Source: an uncultured Ruminococcus sp.
GTDB lineage: Bacteria > Bacillota > Clostridia > Oscillospirales > Ruminococcaceae
Direction of reading: 5' to 3'
DNA: 64,000 nucleotides
Assembly (NCBI GenBank): GCA_910579955.1
Contig: CAJTWE010000005.1
Location: 1-64,000, forward strand
The first letter of the stretch is position 1, and the number at the start of each line of letters is the position of its first letter. The notes under the pieces are model-generated. The model was not told the origin of the DNA, did no database searches, and saw only the letters and a list, made by a program, of their open reading frames with translations. The position numbers and the translations under genes are program-made. This document shows, one piece after another, positions 40,948 to 49,032 of this stretch.

Positions 40948-41226
40948 TTATTCAGATTCTGTTTCCAAAAGCACCATATGACGATTATATGCTTCGAGCA
41001 CCTCGTCCTCAAGCATTTTACGAGATGATACTGTAATGGGATGTACGATGTCACGGAAAACTCCGTTTTCGTCTTTTCTGCTCGGCATTGCTACAAAAAG
41101 TCGCTCATCACCCTGTACTACCTTGATGTCGTGAACCGCAAGCATATGATCTATCGTTATAGATACCACTGCACGGAGACGTCCTTCTGTAACCATTCTT
41201 CTGATTTTAATATCCGTAATTTCCAT
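40948..41226 (-). CDS. spoVG: Septation protein SpoVG
   Basis: SpoVG is a small RNA- or DNA-binding regulator, first found through its effects on sporulation septation. The 92-aa product has the complete family sequence: EITDIKIRRM, RLRAVVSITIDHMLAVHDIKVVQG, LFVAMPSRKDENGVFRDIVHPI. AGGAGGTCATC precedes the ATG. It is transcribed against its neighbours and has its own terminator. Its sigma-H promoter could not be located with confidence. Confidence 0.96.
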   Translation of the reverse strand: MEITDIKIRRMVTEGRLRAVVSITIDHMLAVHDIKVVQGDERLFVAMPSRKDENGVFRDIVHPITVSSRKMLEDEVLEAYNRHMVLLETESE

Positions 41227-41371
41227 ATGATGACCTCCTATATTATGAAGTTGTTCCCACAGGGATAGTATGGATAAGAATCGGGTAAAATATTCATAGA
41301 CTTGTGCAACAAGAAACTAATTTCATAAAAGCAGTTTCTAAAACAAAACAAAAATAGAAAGAGTGATCATT

Positions 41372-42808
41372 TTGAACAAAGATATTTTAAACGGCAAAAA
41401 ACATATCCACTTCATCGGTATTGGCGGTTCGGGTATGTATCCGCTGGCACAGATACTCCATGCCAAGGGATATTATCTCACTGGCTCAGACAACAACGAA
41501 ACAGAAACTCTAGACGCTGTACGCAAAATGGGAATACCTGTAATGCTGGGTCAGAGAGCCGAAAATATTGAAGGAGCTGACCTTATAGTTCATACTGCTG
41601 CTATTATGGCAGATAACCCTGAACTTATTGCAGCCAAGTCAAGCGGTGTTCCTGTACTTGAAAGAAGCGACCTTTTGGGTCTTGTTACAAGCTGGTATGA
41701 CAATGCTATCTGTGTTTCAGGTACACATGGAAAAACTACAACTACTTCTATGGTAACTCAGATACTTTACACAGCTGGAATTGATCTGTCTGCATTTATC
41801 GGAGGAAAGCTTCCATGTATAGGTGGCAGCGGAAAAAGCGGCAGCAGCGATATCATGACATGCGAAGCATGCGAATTCGTAGACACTTTCCTAAAGCTCT
41901 ATCCGGATATTGCTGTAATACTAAACATTGACGCTGACCACCTTGATTATTTTGGTACAGTAGACAACATCATAAAATCATTCCATAAGTTCAGCGAAAA
42001 CACCACAAAAGCCATTATTTATAACGGTGACGATGCAAATACTTGTAAAGCTGTCAGCGGAATCACCGGAAAAGAAATGATCTCTTATGGATTATCCGAC
42101 AAAAACGACTATTATGTCTCCGATATACGTCACATCTCCGGGCTTGAAACACGCTTTAATGTTATGCATAATGGGGCACTTCTGGGTGAGATAACTCTTC
42201 ATGTTGCCGGTGAACACAATATTCTCAATGCTGTGGCTGCTATAGCTGCTGCTCTCTATGTTGGTGCGTCATTTGATGCGTGTGCAAAGGGCCTTTGTAA
42301 ATTCCGTGGGGCAGGCAGAAGATTTGACAAAAAGGGTGACGCTATGGGCATTACACTGGTAGACGACTATGCGCACCACCCAACAGAGCTTACAGCCACT
42401 CTTAAAGCTGCTATGCAAATGCCTTTCCGTGAAGTATGGGCAGTATTCCAGCCATTCACCTATTCAAGAACTGCCGATCACTTGGAAGAATTTGCACAGT
42501 CGCTCTCCATTCCTACGCACGCAGTTTTAACCGACATTATGGGCGGACGTGAAAAAAACACTCTGCCAATATTTACAAGACAGCTTGCAGAACTTATCCC
42601 TGATTCTGTATGGTTTCCGCAGGACGAAACTGATCCCGAATCATGCGATAAGCGTAAATATGAAAATTTTGCAGAAGTATGCGATTATGTATGTACTCAC
42701 GCACAGCCGGGCGACCTTGTAATCACACTGGGCTGCGGAGATGTAAACAAGGTCAACAAAATGATACTCGACAAGCTGCATGAAATGGAAGAACAATCCT
42801 GCAAATAA
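41372..42808 (+). CDS. murC: UDP-N-acetylmuramate--L-alanine ligase
   Basis: MurC adds L-Ala to UDP-MurNAc, the first step of the stem peptide. The N-terminal Rossmann motif (HFIGIGGSGMYPLAQ), the P-loop (GTHGKTTTTSMV) and DDYAHHPTE are present. TTG at 41372 is preferred as start: AAAGAG with TGATC lies just upstream at normal spacing, whereas GTG at 41363 overlaps that site. The product is then 478 aa. It stands between spoVG (divergent) and zapA. Confidence 0.94.
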   Translation: MNKDILNGKKHIHFIGIGGSGMYPLAQILHAKGYYLTGSDNNETETLDAVRKMGIPVMLGQRAENIEGADLIVHTAAIMADNPELIAAKSSGVPVLERSDLLGLVTSWYDNAICVSGTHGKTTTTSMVTQILYTAGIDLSAFIGGKLPCIGGSGKSGSSDIMTCEACEFVDTFLKLYPDIAVILNIDADHLDYFGTVDNIIKSFHKFSENTTKAIIYNGDDANTCKAVSGITGKEMISYGLSDKNDYYVSDIRHISGLETRFNVMHNGALLGEITLHVAGEHNILNAVAAIAAALYVGASFDACAKGLCKFRGAGRRFDKKGDAMGITLVDDYAHHPTELTATLKAAMQMPFREVWAVFQPFTYSRTADHLEEFAQSLSIPTHAVLTDIMGGREKNTLPIFTRQLAELIPDSVWFPQDETDPESCDKRKYENFAEVCDYVCTHAQPGDLVITLGCGDVNKVNKMILDKLHEMEEQSCK

Positions 42809-42892
42809 GTTTGAAAAAATTTGAAAAAGGTCTTTTCTTTTGATAAAAAATATATTATAATGTAAGTAGAGTGTGCTTACGCAAAACAAATG

Positions 42893-42917
42893 TGCGGTTT
42901 GCACTAGGCAAACCGCA
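42893..42917 (+). promoter_or_regulatory. Perfect 10-bp hairpin in the zapA leader
   Basis: TGCGGTTTGC and GCAAACCGCA pair perfectly around ACTAG, 30 bases before the ATG. No T-run follows, so this is not a terminator. It may protect or regulate the mRNA. A TATAAT at about 42856 lies upstream without a good -35 box. Confidence 0.5.
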
Positions 42918-42946
42918 ATAACCCTTACGAAAGGATTTATATACAT

Positions 42947-43312
42947 ATGACAAATAAAGTTAAAATAAGTGTATGTGGCAAGGAATTTACCTTGCAGACT
43001 TCTCAGCCTGCGTCCTACGTAATGGGACTGGCAAGAAATCTTGAAACAAAAATTTTAGAGATAACCTCTTCATCCACAAGTGCAACTCAGTTTACCGCAG
43101 CAATTATGGTTGCTCTTACTATGATGGATGATCTGAATGCCGTAAACCAACAGATCGATCAGCTAAGAACCCAGTCTAAAGCATATGTGGACGAAGCAGG
43201 AAAAACACGTCTTGAACGTGACGCTGTTCTGGCAGAAAACCAGCTTCTAAGAGACAGACTCTCTGCTCTTGAAAAAGAAGTTAAGAACAGCAAGGCTGGT
43301 TCTGCTTTATAA
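42947..43312 (+). CDS. zapA: Cell division protein ZapA
   Basis: ZapA binds FtsZ and bundles the Z-ring. The 121-aa product has the globular head (KISVCGKEFTLQTSQPASYVMGLARNLE, then TAAIMVALTMMDDL) and a C-terminal coiled coil. AAAGGA lies 11 bases before the ATG. Its stop TAA shares one base with the ATG of the U32 gene (TAATG), so the two are translationally coupled, an order also seen in other Clostridia. Confidence 0.92.
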   Translation: MTNKVKISVCGKEFTLQTSQPASYVMGLARNLETKILEITSSSTSATQFTAAIMVALTMMDDLNAVNQQIDQLRTQSKAYVDEAGKTRLERDAVLAENQLLRDRLSALEKEVKNSKAGSAL

Positions 43313-45375
43313 TGGCGTTCCCTGAAATTTTAGCTCCGGCTGGCAGCTTTGAATCTCTGTATGCGGCAATACGCTGCGGTGCAGATGCCGTATATATTGG
43401 CGGAAAAAATTACTCCGCAAGACAAAGCGCTGCTAATTTCGACATTGATGAAATAAAAAAAGCAGCAGAGCTGTGTCATCTTCACGGTGCAAAGCTTCAT
43501 CTTACGGTAAATACTATTCTTCTTGATGAAGAGCTTAGGGGCTTTGAAGAATATATAAAAGCAGCTGCAAATGCAGGAATAGATGCCTGTATCGTTCAGG
43601 ATATTGGAGCTGCCGACATCATTCGCAAGGTTGTGCCCGATATGCCGCTTCATGCCTCCACTCAGATGACTATTCATACACCAGAAGGAGCATTATGGGC
43701 AAAAGAACACGGTTTTTGCAGAGTTGTAGTTGCAAGAGAGCTTTCACGTGAAGAGATACGTCCTATAACGGCAGCTGTACCCGAAACTGAACAGTTTGTT
43801 CACGGTGCACTATGCATGAGCGTTTCCGGACAGTGCTATCTCTCTGCACTTATAGGCTCAAGAAGCGCAAACAGAGGAAGATGTGCTCAGGCTTGCAGAC
43901 TGCCATTTTCTGCTTGCGGAAAAAATAATGTGTGCAGTCTTTCACTCAAAGATCTGTCTCTTGTAGAGCATATGAATGAAATCATGGAAGACGGCGTGAC
44001 TTCTCTTAAAATAGAGGGCAGAATGAAACGTCCGGAATACGTTGCAGCAGCAGTAACTGCACTGAAAGCTGCAAGAGACGGTAAAACGCCTGATATGGAA
44101 AGCCTGCAAGCGGTATTTTCACGCAGCGGATTTACTGACGGATATTATACAGGCAAACGTCAGCAGCTTTTCGGCATTCGTGAAAAGGAAGATGTAACAG
44201 CAGCTTCTGCTGTCCTGCCAAAGCTTCAGGAACTTTATAGAAAAGAATCTCACCCTGTAGGTCTTAGCGTTACAGCAAGGCTATATGCAAATGAACCTTT
44301 TACACTTACCGGAACAGACAGCGATGGGAACAGCGCTACTGTTTACGGAAGCGTTCCTGTACCTGCAACTAAAAAGCCTTCCGATTCAGAGCAGCTAAAA
44401 AAGCAAATTTCTAAGCTAGGAGACACGATTTATTATCTTAGTGAAATAAAGGCTGAATGCGATGGCATATCTATGCTTCCTGCCTCTGCCATAAATGACC
44501 TCAGACGTAAGCTTACATCAGAGCTTGATAGTCTGCGTATTAAAAACAATACTCCTGCAAACGAAACATTTTCCTATAAATATCCTCCATTATTTGTAAA
44601 AAAGGCATATAACAGTAAACCAAAGCTCAGATTTCGTGTGAGAACAGATTGGCAGCTGAATATTTTGAATATCTCAGATGATGAAGAATGCATAGTGCCT
44701 TTTGAAATTGCAGAAAAAATTGCTGCAAAAGATAACTTTATTTTACAGCCGCCAAGGTTCATTCCTGATGAAAATGCATTTATAGAAAAACTAACGTCAC
44801 TCTATAAAAATGGATTTACACGTCTTATGTGTGAAAATCCTGCTCATATCCGAATAGGAAAAAAAGCAGGTTTTAGGCTTTGTGGAGGATTAGACCTTCA
44901 CACTGCAAATTCAATAACTTCAATGGTCTATGAAAATGACGGACTGGAAGATATGCTTTTGTCCCCTGAGCTTACAATAAAACAAGCAGAAAAGATATAT
45001 TTAAATGTACCCAAAGGAATATATGCATACGGCAAGCTGCCTGTTATGCTTTTCAGATGCTGTCCTATCAAAAATGAGATAGGCTGTAAAAACTGCACAG
45101 GTCATCTCATCGACCGTACAAAGCGAAAATTCCCTGTACTTTGCGGAAAGGACTATGCTGAAATGCTCAATGCAGTTCCGGTCTGGACAGCTGATAAAAT
45201 GAATGATATCTCCTGCTTTGACTTTATTCTCATAGATTTTACTAATGAAAAAACTTCTGAAGAGATACTGGGCACTGCTAATGCATACAGAGGCATCGGT
45301 GGTAACTATAAGCCCTCCGAATTTACAAGGGGACTGCTGTATCGTGGAATAGAAGGAATAAAAAATAGAGAATAA
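43312..45375 (+). CDS. Peptidase U32 family protein (RlhA/YhbU-like)
   Basis: A 687-aa protein of the U32 family. The N-terminal TIM-barrel-like half carries the signature FVHGALCMSVSGQCYLSALIGSRSANRGRCAQACRLPF, whose four cysteines could bind an iron-sulfur cluster. A collagenase-like DUF3656 region follows (about residues 330-420). Despite its name, characterised relatives (RlhA, TrhP) hydroxylate rRNA or tRNA using prephenate-dependent chemistry and not proteolysis. It starts on the last base of zapA. The RNA target here cannot be told. Confidence 0.9.
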   Translation: MAFPEILAPAGSFESLYAAIRCGADAVYIGGKNYSARQSAANFDIDEIKKAAELCHLHGAKLHLTVNTILLDEELRGFEEYIKAAANAGIDACIVQDIGAADIIRKVVPDMPLHASTQMTIHTPEGALWAKEHGFCRVVVARELSREEIRPITAAVPETEQFVHGALCMSVSGQCYLSALIGSRSANRGRCAQACRLPFSACGKNNVCSLSLKDLSLVEHMNEIMEDGVTSLKIEGRMKRPEYVAAAVTALKAARDGKTPDMESLQAVFSRSGFTDGYYTGKRQQLFGIREKEDVTAASAVLPKLQELYRKESHPVGLSVTARLYANEPFTLTGTDSDGNSATVYGSVPVPATKKPSDSEQLKKQISKLGDTIYYLSEIKAECDGISMLPASAINDLRRKLTSELDSLRIKNNTPANETFSYKYPPLFVKKAYNSKPKLRFRVRTDWQLNILNISDDEECIVPFEIAEKIAAKDNFILQPPRFIPDENAFIEKLTSLYKNGFTRLMCENPAHIRIGKKAGFRLCGGLDLHTANSITSMVYENDGLEDMLLSPELTIKQAEKIYLNVPKGIYAYGKLPVMLFRCCPIKNEIGCKNCTGHLIDRTKRKFPVLCGKDYAEMLNAVPVWTADKMNDISCFDFILIDFTNEKTSEEILGTANAYRGIGGNYKPSEFTRGLLYRGIEGIKNRE

Positions 45376-45390
45376 AGAAAGGATAGAATT

Positions 45391-45831
45391 ATGAAACTAC
45401 TATTCAAAAAGCTGAGAGATAATGCCACTATTCCTGTACGTGCCACAGAATACAGCGTAGGATATGACCTTTGTTCAGCAGCTTCATCATCAATTATAAT
45501 TCCATCAGGTGAAATAAGGATGATACCCATTGGCATTGCTGCTGCGCCGGAGAGAACAGATGTGTCTCTTCTCGTATTTCCACGGTCGGGACTTGCCTCC
45601 AAATATGGCATTACCCTTGCAAACTGCGTGGGAGTTATAGACCCCGACTACCGTGGCGAAATAATCGTCCCGCTCATAAACCACGGAAAAGAAGAATTTG
45701 TTGTCACAACAGGCATGCGCATTGCACAACTTGTTGTAATGCCTGTCCTTTCACAGGAGTGGATAGAAACTGATATTATTGATAATACCGAACGTGGAAG
45801 CAGCGGATTCGGTTCAAGCGGAATTATATAA
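45391..45831 (+). CDS. dut: dUTP diphosphatase
   Basis: dUTPase hydrolyses dUTP to dUMP, keeping uracil out of DNA. All five trimeric-dUTPase motifs are visible: SVGYDLCSA, PRSGLASKYGI, GVIDPDYRGEI, GMRIAQLVVMPV and the C-terminal arm RGSSGFGSSG. The 146-aa length is normal. It follows the U32 gene by 15 bases and probably shares its transcript. AAAGGA precedes the ATG. Confidence 0.96.
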   Translation: MKLLFKKLRDNATIPVRATEYSVGYDLCSAASSSIIIPSGEIRMIPIGIAAAPERTDVSLLVFPRSGLASKYGITLANCVGVIDPDYRGEIIVPLINHGKEEFVVTTGMRIAQLVVMPVLSQEWIETDIIDNTERGSSGFGSSGII

Positions 45832-45859
45832 AAATATACAAAATAAAGGAGAAAATAAA

Positions 45860-46138
45860 GTGGTTGCCATTAAAAAAATTCTTGTATATATTGCAGTTTT
45901 TGCAATTGCAATAGGCGCAGGCAGTATCATTTCTACTGTTTGTGCACAGATCTCGGCTATGTCATGGCTTGCAATACAGCCTTCTTTTGGATTTGAGCCA
46001 TTTAACATAAATCTGATTATTCTGGATTTTACATTTGGTCTAAACGTTCATTTAACTGTTGCACATATCATCATGCTGATAATCGCAATTTTCGTCTCAC
46101 CAAAAGTAGTTTCTTCTCTGGTTAAAGGAAACGAATAA
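45860..46138 (+). CDS. DUF4321 family small membrane protein
   Basis: A 92-aa protein beginning at GTG 45860, eight bases after AAAGGAG; a longer reading from 45779 overlaps dut and has no site. Two transmembrane segments (ILVYIAVFAIAIGAGSII and LTVAHIIMLIIAIFV) flank a short outer region with NINLIILDFTFGLNVHL, the pattern of DUF4321, found just upstream of mreB or maf in many Clostridia. The function is unknown. The mreB location suggests an envelope role. Confidence 0.8.
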   Translation: MVAIKKILVYIAVFAIAIGAGSIISTVCAQISAMSWLAIQPSFGFEPFNINLIILDFTFGLNVHLTVAHIIMLIIAIFVSPKVVSSLVKGNE

Positions 46139-46236
46139 GGCTATTTGTGCAAAGCGCTGTAAAACTCTTTGTGATTTCCTCAATTTAGTATAAAAGGCTG
46201 AAAATGAAAATTGCCTTAAAAATCATAAAAAAATGT

Positions 46237-46265
46237 TTGTCTATGATTTCATTTCATGGTATAAT
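46237..46265 (+). promoter_or_regulatory. Promoter of mreB operon
   Basis: TTGTCT at 46237..46242, a 17-nt spacer and TATAAT at 46260..46265 with TGG before it. A leader of about 155 nt follows. Confidence 0.75.
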
Positions 46266-46277
46266 ATTTGTATATCA

Positions 46278-46366
46278 GGGCAACGTCAGAAATTATACGG
46301 TATTGCCTTAGATTTTTTCTTGGAGAATCCTGTTTTTTTATTTTTTCTCCATATATACATATGAAT
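46278..46366 (+). promoter_or_regulatory. Possible attenuator-like hairpins in the mreB leader
   Basis: GGCAA (46279..46283) pairs with TTGCC (46303..46307), followed by TTAGATTTTTTCTT, which looks like a weak terminator. A second stem, GGAGAA / TTCTCC, surrounds a T-rich loop. No known leader family was recognised. Confidence 0.35.
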
Positions 46367-46427
46367 AATGCTGCACAAAGACAGATACGCAGCTACAGCA
46401 CCTGTTAATTTAAGGAGCAACGGCATA

Positions 46428-47444
46428 ATGTTTAATAAAGACATAGGTATAGACCTTGGTACTGCCAATACCATTGTGTATATGAGCGGAAGAGGTATTA
46501 TCATTAGAGAACCGTCTGTTGTGGCGGTAAATACTCATACTTCAAACGCCAAATATGTAGGAAGAGCAGCGAAAGAAGTTATCGGAAGAACTCCTGGCTC
46601 TATTATTGCTGTAAGACCTATGAAGGACGGCGTTATCGCTAATTTTGAAAAAGCTACTATAATGCTTCAGGAATTCATCCGAAAAGCATTGCGTGGCAAT
46701 CTCTTCGCAAGGGCAAGAGTTATAATCTGCACACCGCTGGGAGTTACTCCTCTTGAAAAGCGTGCAGTAAAAGAAGCCTGTGAACAAGCAGGCGCAAAAA
46801 AGGTAATTATTGTTGAAGAACCTATGGCAGCTGCTATTGGTGCAGGTCTGCCTACAACAGAACCTACAGGTTCTATGATAGTTGACATTGGAGGCGGTAC
46901 AAGTGAAGTTGCCGTTATTTCCATGGGAGGAATAGTTGCGTCAAAAAGTATCCGCTGCGCAGGTACAGAAATGGACGAAGCTATTATCGCTCACCTAAAA
47001 CATAAATTCAATCTGCTTATCGGTGAAAGAACAGCCGAGGAAATAAAATTGGAGATCGGATCTGCATTCGATGTTGGAGCTGACGGAGCTATGGAAATAA
47101 AGGGCAGGAATCTGCTTACAGGTCTGCCTGAAAATATAAATATAACATCAGCAGAAGTACGTGAGGCACTCGATGAACCACTGGCAAAAATCGTTGATGC
47201 TGTAAAATTCACACTGGAACAGACTCCACCGGAGCTGGCGGCTGACATTATTGAAAACGGTATCACTCTTTGCGGCGGCGGAGCGCTGCTTAAAGGTATC
47301 GACCGTCTGCTGTCTTTGTCGACAGGTCTGCCTGTTTTTGTATCTCAGTATCCGCTTGATTGTGTTGCTGAAGGTGCGGGAAAGATCCTCGCTGATATGA
47401 ATAAGTACAGAGACGCACTTACAGAGGATATCGAATATTACTAA
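46428..47444 (+). CDS. mreB: Rod shape-determining protein MreB
   Basis: MreB is the bacterial actin that guides lateral wall synthesis. The 338-aa product starts at 46428 (AAGGAG ten bases upstream) with MFNKDIGIDLGTANT, and includes EPSVVAVN, EEPMAAAIGAGLP, the phosphate-2 loop DIGGGTSEVAVIS and LCGGGALLKGID. A longer reading from 46368 is disfavoured. It is followed by mreC after 141 bases containing a weak hairpin. Confidence 0.96.
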   Translation: MFNKDIGIDLGTANTIVYMSGRGIIIREPSVVAVNTHTSNAKYVGRAAKEVIGRTPGSIIAVRPMKDGVIANFEKATIMLQEFIRKALRGNLFARARVIICTPLGVTPLEKRAVKEACEQAGAKKVIIVEEPMAAAIGAGLPTTEPTGSMIVDIGGGTSEVAVISMGGIVASKSIRCAGTEMDEAIIAHLKHKFNLLIGERTAEEIKLEIGSAFDVGADGAMEIKGRNLLTGLPENINITSAEVREALDEPLAKIVDAVKFTLEQTPPELAADIIENGITLCGGGALLKGIDRLLSLSTGLPVFVSQYPLDCVAEGAGKILADMNKYRDALTEDIEYY

Positions 47445-47461
47445 TCAAAAACGAAAAATCT

Positions 47462-47500
47462 GCCGACAGGTCTTAAAAAGACGGTCGGCTTTCGGCTTAT
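47462..47500 (+). terminator. Weak terminator-like hairpin between mreB and mreC
   Basis: GCCGAC pairs with GTCGGC, enclosing GTCTT / AAGAC, and is followed by TTTCGGCTT. The T-run is interrupted, so it probably attenuates and does not stop transcription. Confidence 0.45.
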
Positions 47501-47585
47501 ACTAATAAAGCAGCACCGCACAATTCCCATTAACGATTTGATGCATGTCTTGCTTATTCTAAGAAATTAAAGGAGGTCTGCACCG

Positions 47586-48443
47586 ATGGGTGACTTTTTC
47601 AGAAAACACCGTTTTCGCATTCTTATATGTATAATTGCACTGCTTGTAGGTATAATGCTGTATTCCGTAACACGAAGCGGCAAGGATTATCCGGGCAGCG
47701 GCATTGTAAATACACTTATAAGTCCGCTTAGAAATATTTCAAACAGCATCTCCGATAACACGGAGTCAATTATCAGCTCATTTACTAAAGGCAGCCGTTA
47801 TCAGGCTGAAATTGAAGAGCTTAAAAGAGAAAATACAAACCTTAAAAATGAACTTACCCAGTTTGAGGATACAAAACAGCAGCTTCTTGAACTACAGCAG
47901 TTTATGGGTATCAAAGAAAAACATGAAACACACACATACTCTGAACCATGTACTATTATAGGCTATGTGACAAACGATCCATTCCACAGTTTTATAATAA
48001 ACAAGGGCGAAAATGACGGCATTTCTCTTCACGATCCTATAGTTACAGGTGAAGGCAGCATTGTGGGAATAGTCTCTTCCTTGTCCTCAAATTCTGCAAC
48101 AGTACAAACTATTCTTTCACCTGATCTATCTATTGGCGCAATATCTGCAAACAATAAATATACAGGCATACTAGAAGGTGAAATTGTACTTGCTGCTGAT
48201 TATAAATGCAGAATGATCTATCTCGAAAGAGATACAGAACTTAAAAAGGGCGACCTAATTACAACATCAAGTGCAAGCGGACTCTTTCCTAAAGGCTACC
48301 TTATAGGAACAGTGGATTCAATTGAAATAATGGACAGCGGTCTGAGCAAATATGCTGTTATTACTCCGGATGCTGATTTTGAGGCAATGACAAGCGTTAT
48401 AGCAATAATCGACTATCCCGGAAAGGGCGATTCAAATGAATAG
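47586..48443 (+). CDS. mreC: Rod shape-determining protein MreC
   Basis: MreC is a bitopic membrane protein that links MreB to wall synthases outside the membrane. It has an N-terminal transmembrane helix (ILICIIALLVGIMLYSV), a coiled coil (about residues 75-110, YQAEIEELKRENTNLKNELTQFE) and two beta domains with DPIVTGEGSIVGIV and KKGDLITTSSASGLFPKGYLIG. Length 285 aa is typical. AAGGAGG precedes the ATG, and its end overlaps mreD by 8 bases. Confidence 0.94.
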   Translation: MGDFFRKHRFRILICIIALLVGIMLYSVTRSGKDYPGSGIVNTLISPLRNISNSISDNTESIISSFTKGSRYQAEIEELKRENTNLKNELTQFEDTKQQLLELQQFMGIKEKHETHTYSEPCTIIGYVTNDPFHSFIINKGENDGISLHDPIVTGEGSIVGIVSSLSSNSATVQTILSPDLSIGAISANNKYTGILEGEIVLAADYKCRMIYLERDTELKKGDLITTSSASGLFPKGYLIGTVDSIEIMDSGLSKYAVITPDADFEAMTSVIAIIDYPGKGDSNE

Positions 48444-49005
48444 GATAAAAACACGCCGTATTACTGCCCATGAAAAAAGAAATCTTGCTATAAGATGGAT
48501 ACTGTATGCTGTTATAATAATCCTATGCTTCATTACCGCTTCGTCTGGAAGCTTTCGCAAACCGCTGCTGCTAATACCGGTAGCGCTGTGCACTGCATCA
48601 TATGCAAGAGAACATACTGCACTTATCATAGGTATTGTATGCGGACTTCTTCTGGACATAGTCTGCGGCAAGCTTATTGGCTTCAATGCTCTTCTGCTAT
48701 GTATTATGTGCTTAGGAATGTCTATTTTATATAAGCATCTTCTTATGCACAGACTTTTCAGCTTTCTTATTCTAGCAGCTGTGGGAATATTTATTCAGGG
48801 AATACTGGATTATTTCTTTTTCTATGCAATGTGGGATTACTCAAATGTATCATTTCTTTTTAAACACCACATACTCCCCTGCTGTTTATATACTCTAATT
48901 TCTTCATTGCCCGTTTATGCGGTAATCCACAATATCAACCGACTGCTGCGTCCAAATACGATCCGCACAATTGAAGAAGCGGTTCTAACCGAAGACGATC
49001 AGTAG
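48436..49005 (+). CDS. mreD: Rod shape-determining protein MreD
   Basis: A 189-aa polytopic membrane protein between mreC and the class B PBP gene, the canonical position for MreD. It has five or six hydrophobic segments, including the conserved PLLLIPVALCTASYAREHTALIIGIVCGLLLDIVCG region. It is part of the elongasome scaffold; its biochemical role is unclear. It overlaps mreC, so coupling is likely. Confidence 0.88.
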   Translation: MNRIKTRRITAHEKRNLAIRWILYAVIIILCFITASSGSFRKPLLLIPVALCTASYAREHTALIIGIVCGLLLDIVCGKLIGFNALLLCIMCLGMSILYKHLLMHRLFSFLILAAVGIFIQGILDYFFFYAMWDYSNVSFLFKHHILPCCLYTLISSLPVYAVIHNINRLLRPNTIRTIEEAVLTEDDQ

Positions 49006-49032
49006 TATTTATCAGAAGGAAGATTTGTTTCA